DNA of 7,713 bases from an uncultured Bacillota bacterium (GTDB taxonomy: Bacteria; Bacillota; Clostridia; Peptostreptococcales; Anaerovoracaceae), in contig CABQMM010000055.1 of the NCBI GenBank assembly GCA_902465215.1, forward strand, positions 1 through 7,713. Direction: 5' to 3'. The notes beneath the pieces are model-generated. The model saw only the letters and a program-made list of their open reading frames with translations, was not told the origin of the DNA and did no database searches. The translations under genes were made by a program, and so were the position numbers. Positions within the stretch are counted from its first letter, which is position 1. Every line of letters starts with the position of its first letter. Positions 4,744 through 7,713 of the stretch are shown here, piece after piece.

Positions 4744-5616
4744 ATGTACAGATCTGACGGCTACCGTGTTCAGAGCACGGACCCGATTTATCAAATCGTT
4801 CCGCACATCATGCCCAAACGTTATGATGCGTCGAACTCAATTAAAGTTGATATTGACCTTGAACCAATTCAGAATTACATACGGGAATGCCGTAAAAAAG
4901 GCATCAGCGTTTCACATATGAGCGTTATCATTGCAGGCTATCTTAGAATTGTTTCGCAAAATCCGTATCTCAATCGTTTCGTAATGAATAAAAAGATATA
5001 TTCCCGCAACCATTTTTGCGTCTCGTTTGTTACGCTTACGCCGGGAAGCGAAACCGATACGGTGAGCAAACTCTATTTCAATCTGGATGACACACTTCCG
5101 GTTGTCAATGAGAAAATAGCGGCTGCCATTGAAAGAGCCAAAAATCACGGCGGACCGAATTCGATGGACAAATTGATTGCCAATCTTTGCAGGACGCCGT
5201 TTCTTCTGACTTTCAGCATCGGCTTCCTGAAGCTTTTAGATCGTTTTTTTACGTTACCGTTCAGCATTGTGGATGCCAGTCCGTTCCATACCTCCCTGTT
5301 TGTAACAAATCTGGCTTCGATTCGCACGAATACGATTTATCACCATCTCTATGAGTTCGGCACCACGGGCGTGTTCGTGTCCATGGGACAGCCGATGAAA
5401 AAGCTGCGCCCAAACGGAGAAACTTTTGAAGAGAAGAAGGTAATGGAACTGGGAATCGTGACTGACGAGAGAATTGCGAACGGGCACTATTACGGCCGTT
5501 GCTTCAAAGAGCTTTCAAAATATTATAAGAATCCGGCTTTGCTGGAAACTCCGCCGGAAAGCGTTGCCAGCGACCCGGATGTGAAAAAGAAAAAAAGAAA
5601 ATGGATTGTGAAATAG
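4744..5616 (+). CDS. CAT/2-oxoacid dehydrogenase E2-fold acyltransferase-like protein
   Basis: The 290-residue protein resembles the catalytic domain of 2-oxoacid dehydrogenase E2 and chloramphenicol acetyltransferase. Family-like segments are the N-terminal DPIYQIVPHIMPKR (13-26), the helix MSVIIAGYLRIVSQNPYLNRFV (59-80), SPFHTSLFVTNLASI (179-193), and the C-terminal LGIVTDERIANGHYYGRCF (236-254). No lipoyl or E1-binding domain is present, so this is a stand-alone catalytic fold. In active E2/CAT enzymes the C-terminal motif is HxxxDG; here the same position reads ERIANG (242-247), with Glu for His and Asn for Asp. Normal acyl transfer through that His is therefore doubtful. The tail is strongly basic (KKKKRK, 281-286). 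GGAG at 4734-4737 supports the start. It lies 10 bp before the sigma-54 activator gene and shares its promoter, suggesting linked function. No E1 or E3 gene is nearby. The fold is likely; activity is unknown. Confidence 0.75.
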   Translation: MYRSDGYRVQSTDPIYQIVPHIMPKRYDASNSIKVDIDLEPIQNYIRECRKKGISVSHMSVIIAGYLRIVSQNPYLNRFVMNKKIYSRNHFCVSFVTLTPGSETDTVSKLYFNLDDTLPVVNEKIAAAIERAKNHGGPNSMDKLIANLCRTPFLLTFSIGFLKLLDRFFTLPFSIVDASPFHTSLFVTNLASIRTNTIYHHLYEFGTTGVFVSMGQPMKKLRPNGETFEEKKVMELGIVTDERIANGHYYGRCFKELSKYYKNPALLETPPESVASDPDVKKKKRKWIVK

Positions 5617-5626
5617 ATAAAAAATT

Positions 5627-7693
5627 ATGAAAAACTATGTGGAAAATTTTTGCGGGAGCCGAAGAGTGCCGAGCGGCAAGGGATTGCCAATATATGCATG
5701 GAAGCTGAATAACGATCTTCAAGCCGAAGATGACGAGATGCTGATAAGGGTGGTAAAAATACATCTGGAAAACGGCAGCTTCAATCAAATTTATTCAGAA
5801 GTAGGCGGAAATGAAGAAAAAATGAAAGAAACCGTAATGGAGATTGTAAGGCAGCGCGGGAAAATGCATAACCCATATACGGGAACCGGCGGCTTATTCG
5901 GCGGTGTTGTTGAAAAAATTGGCAAAAAATTTAATAATGTTGACAACATTCGCGTGGGAGACGAGGTAATTGTACCGGTGTCCATTGCAATGCTTCCGCT
6001 TAAACTCCAAAAAGTGAAGAGTGTAAACTATGTGTATAATCATCTCGATGTGGATGGATATACGGTTATATATAACGGATGCCCTGTTGTTAAGAAAACT
6101 CCGGATATATCCTGGGATATTTTGCTCAGTGCTTTCGAGGAATCCGCCTCTATAAAAAAGGCGAGCGGATTTGCGGAAGGAAAGAGCGCTTCACTTGTAA
6201 TTGGCAGCAATCCGATTGTCACCATGCTCTATGGGCTGGCACTGAGGAGCGTCATGGATCCGGATGGTGTTTTGACTTGCGTACACTACGGGGATAATGT
6301 GATGTACGCATACAATGATATTGAGCAAAACAGAAATAAGCTGCTTTATTCGGTGTTCGACGAAGTCTATTTTATGAGTTCCAGAGACCCCATGGAATGC
6401 ATTGATGAAACGACACAAGGAGGAGAGCGACTTTATGATGTAATCGTCAACTGTGCAGATCAGATGGGTGCGGAGGCAATCAGTGTCATCGCGGCAAAGG
6501 AAAACGGAGATGTGCTTTTTTCCAATCTCACAAATAATTATACGACAGCACTGCTGGTGCAAGAGGCAATAAATCGCGACATCAATCTTTACTGTGCAGT
6601 GGGCTATGTGGAAGGTTATTACGACTATATGATGTCCTTCATACGAAGCGTAAGCGACAAACTGATTGAAATAGGCAAAATACTTACACGGCTTTCCGAT
6701 TCATCAAAGCGCAAAACTTTTTCCATACAGGAGAAAACCGATGATACATGTCGTGTTGAGGAAATCTTGAATGTAAAGAGCAATGCTATGGCGAAAAGTG
6801 CAATTGAGATTGCAAAAGCCTCTAAATATGATTGCTCGGTTATCCTGACGGGAGAAAGCGGCACGGGAAAGGAAGTTGCTGCCAATCTTATACACAATAT
6901 GAGCGCACGAAAAAATGCGCCTTTCGTGAAAGTGAACTGCGCGGCAATTCCGAAGGAACTAATGGAGTCAGAATTTTTCGGTTACGAAAAGGGAGCATTT
7001 ACTGGAGCAAAGGAAAGCGGCAAGGACGGATACTTTAAGCTTGCTGACGGAGGAATTCTGCTGCTCGATGAAGTGGCGGAGATGCCTTTAGAACTCCAAG
7101 CAAAATTGCTGAGAGTCATACAAGAGGGAGAATTTTATCCGGTAGGTGCGAGAGATCCGGTAAGGGTGGGTGTAAGAATATTGGCTTCCACCAACAGAAA
7201 TCTAGCTCAAATGGTTCAGGAGGGCACCTTCAGGGAAGATCTCTATTACAGGTTGGCGGTTCTTACGATAAAAATACCACCGCTTCGCGAAAGACGTGAA
7301 GATATAATTCCTATAGCCAATTTATTTCTCGAAAAATACAATGAAAAATACGGTACAAGCAAATCTTTTACAGAAGAAGCAGAACTTTGCCTTTTGGAAC
7401 ATATGTGGCCGGGAAATATAAGAGAACTTGATAATACGGTGCACAGGCTCATCATCCATTCTGATGACAAGCAGATTGCAAGCGGAGATGTAATGCGGGA
7501 ATACAACTATCTCACTAATGAATATGGGAGCATATCCGATGAATCGAAGAGTTTCTCCGAGACGGTCGATGATTTTGAAAAAAATATTATAGCAGAGGCG
7601 CTCAAAAAGTACGGCTCGACATACAAGGCTGCGAATGCTTTAAAGATGAGTCAGTCGCAGCTGATGCGAAAGAAACAAAAGTATCATTTATAA
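5627..7693 (+). CDS. sigma-54-dependent activator with N-terminal diaminohexanoate dehydrogenase (Kdd)-like domain
   Basis: This 688-residue protein combines an enzyme-like input domain with a complete sigma-54 activator. Residues 1-345 resemble L-erythro-3,5-diaminohexanoate dehydrogenase (Kdd), the lysine-fermentation enzyme: RRVPSGKGLPIYAWKL (12-27), GKMHNPYTGTGGLFGG (78-93), IRVGDEVIVPVSIAMLPLKL (108-127), DVIVNCADQMGAEA (271-284) and GYVEGYYDYMMSFIR (326-340). The Rossmann glycine motif is broken: IGSNPIV at 192-198. Residues 345-378 are a linker. The AAA+ domain (about 379-605) has Walker A GESGTGKE (409-416), GAFTGA (456-461), Walker B LLLDE (478-482), the arginine region REDLYYRL (536-543) and WPGNIREL (594-601). 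Residues 653-688 form a TyrR/Fis-like helix-turn-helix (STYKAANALKMSQSQLMRKK). No receiver, PAS, GAF or ACT domain is seen. It probably binds enhancers and activates sigma-54 RNA polymerase when the N-domain senses a metabolite; the ligand is inferred only. Start codon 5627 lacks a clear Shine-Dalgarno site and lies 10 bp after the preceding stop, suggesting translational coupling. Confidence 0.9.
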   Translation: MKNYVENFCGSRRVPSGKGLPIYAWKLNNDLQAEDDEMLIRVVKIHLENGSFNQIYSEVGGNEEKMKETVMEIVRQRGKMHNPYTGTGGLFGGVVEKIGKKFNNVDNIRVGDEVIVPVSIAMLPLKLQKVKSVNYVYNHLDVDGYTVIYNGCPVVKKTPDISWDILLSAFEESASIKKASGFAEGKSASLVIGSNPIVTMLYGLALRSVMDPDGVLTCVHYGDNVMYAYNDIEQNRNKLLYSVFDEVYFMSSRDPMECIDETTQGGERLYDVIVNCADQMGAEAISVIAAKENGDVLFSNLTNNYTTALLVQEAINRDINLYCAVGYVEGYYDYMMSFIRSVSDKLIEIGKILTRLSDSSKRKTFSIQEKTDDTCRVEEILNVKSNAMAKSAIEIAKASKYDCSVILTGESGTGKEVAANLIHNMSARKNAPFVKVNCAAIPKELMESEFFGYEKGAFTGAKESGKDGYFKLADGGILLLDEVAEMPLELQAKLLRVIQEGEFYPVGARDPVRVGVRILASTNRNLAQMVQEGTFREDLYYRLAVLTIKIPPLRERREDIIPIANLFLEKYNEKYGTSKSFTEEAELCLLEHMWPGNIRELDNTVHRLIIHSDDKQIASGDVMREYNYLTNEYGSISDESKSFSETVDDFEKNIIAEALKKYGSTYKAANALKMSQSQLMRKKQKYHL

Positions 7694-7713
7694 ATAAAAG
7701 CATGCAAACCGAA

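Noticed and set aside
4912..5788. Minus-strand open frames over the CAT/E2-like gene (4912-5148, 5145-5327, 5254-5487, 5504-5788)
   Set aside because: They are shadows of a well-supported plus-strand gene, lack ribosome sites and encode no recognisable motifs.

Overview
The window looks like a chromosomal segment from an anaerobic, low-to-medium GC member of the Firmicutes, probably class Clostridia. The evidence is strong purine-rich Shine-Dalgarno sites (GGAGG, AAGGAGA), sigma-A type promoters with exact TATAAT boxes, an ECF-type QueT S component, an EcsC-family protein, and a sigma-54 activator with a domain related to an enzyme of anaerobic lysine fermentation. Genus-level placement is not possible from the sequence alone. 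No tRNA, rRNA, CRISPR array, insertion sequence or phage gene was seen.

Layout. (1) 30-1025: an AIR synthase-related (PurM/HypE/ThiL-fold) protein. (2) 1234-2019: a secreted SLT-type lytic transglycosylase with a charged linker, its own promoter, a hairpin leader and a clear intrinsic terminator. (3) 2154-3494: a probable two-gene unit, EcsC-family protein plus the queuosine-precursor S component QueT. (4) 3499-4575, minus strand: a HutD/Ves-type cupin protein with two C-terminal membrane helices, converging on queT with only four bases between the stop codons. (5) 4576-4743: a divergent promoter region with two back-to-back promoters and a perfect 10-bp palindrome between them. (6) 4744-7693: a probable two-gene unit, a chloramphenicol-acetyltransferase/E2-fold protein with an altered active-site motif followed after 10 bp by a 688-residue sigma-54-dependent activator.

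The most notable item is the last gene. Its first ~345 residues resemble L-erythro-3,5-diaminohexanoate dehydrogenase (Kdd, lysine fermentation) and are joined to a complete sigma-54 AAA+ domain (Walker A, GAFTGA, Walker B) and a C-terminal TyrR/Fis-like helix-turn-helix. The usual receiver, PAS, GAF or ACT input domain is absent, and the Rossmann glycine motif of the dehydrogenase part is broken. The simplest reading is an enzyme-derived sensor that detects a beta-amino or beta-keto acid metabolite and switches on sigma-54 promoters elsewhere. The second degenerate enzyme-like protein encoded just upstream makes the pair worth testing as one system. All family assignments come from reading motifs, not from database searches.
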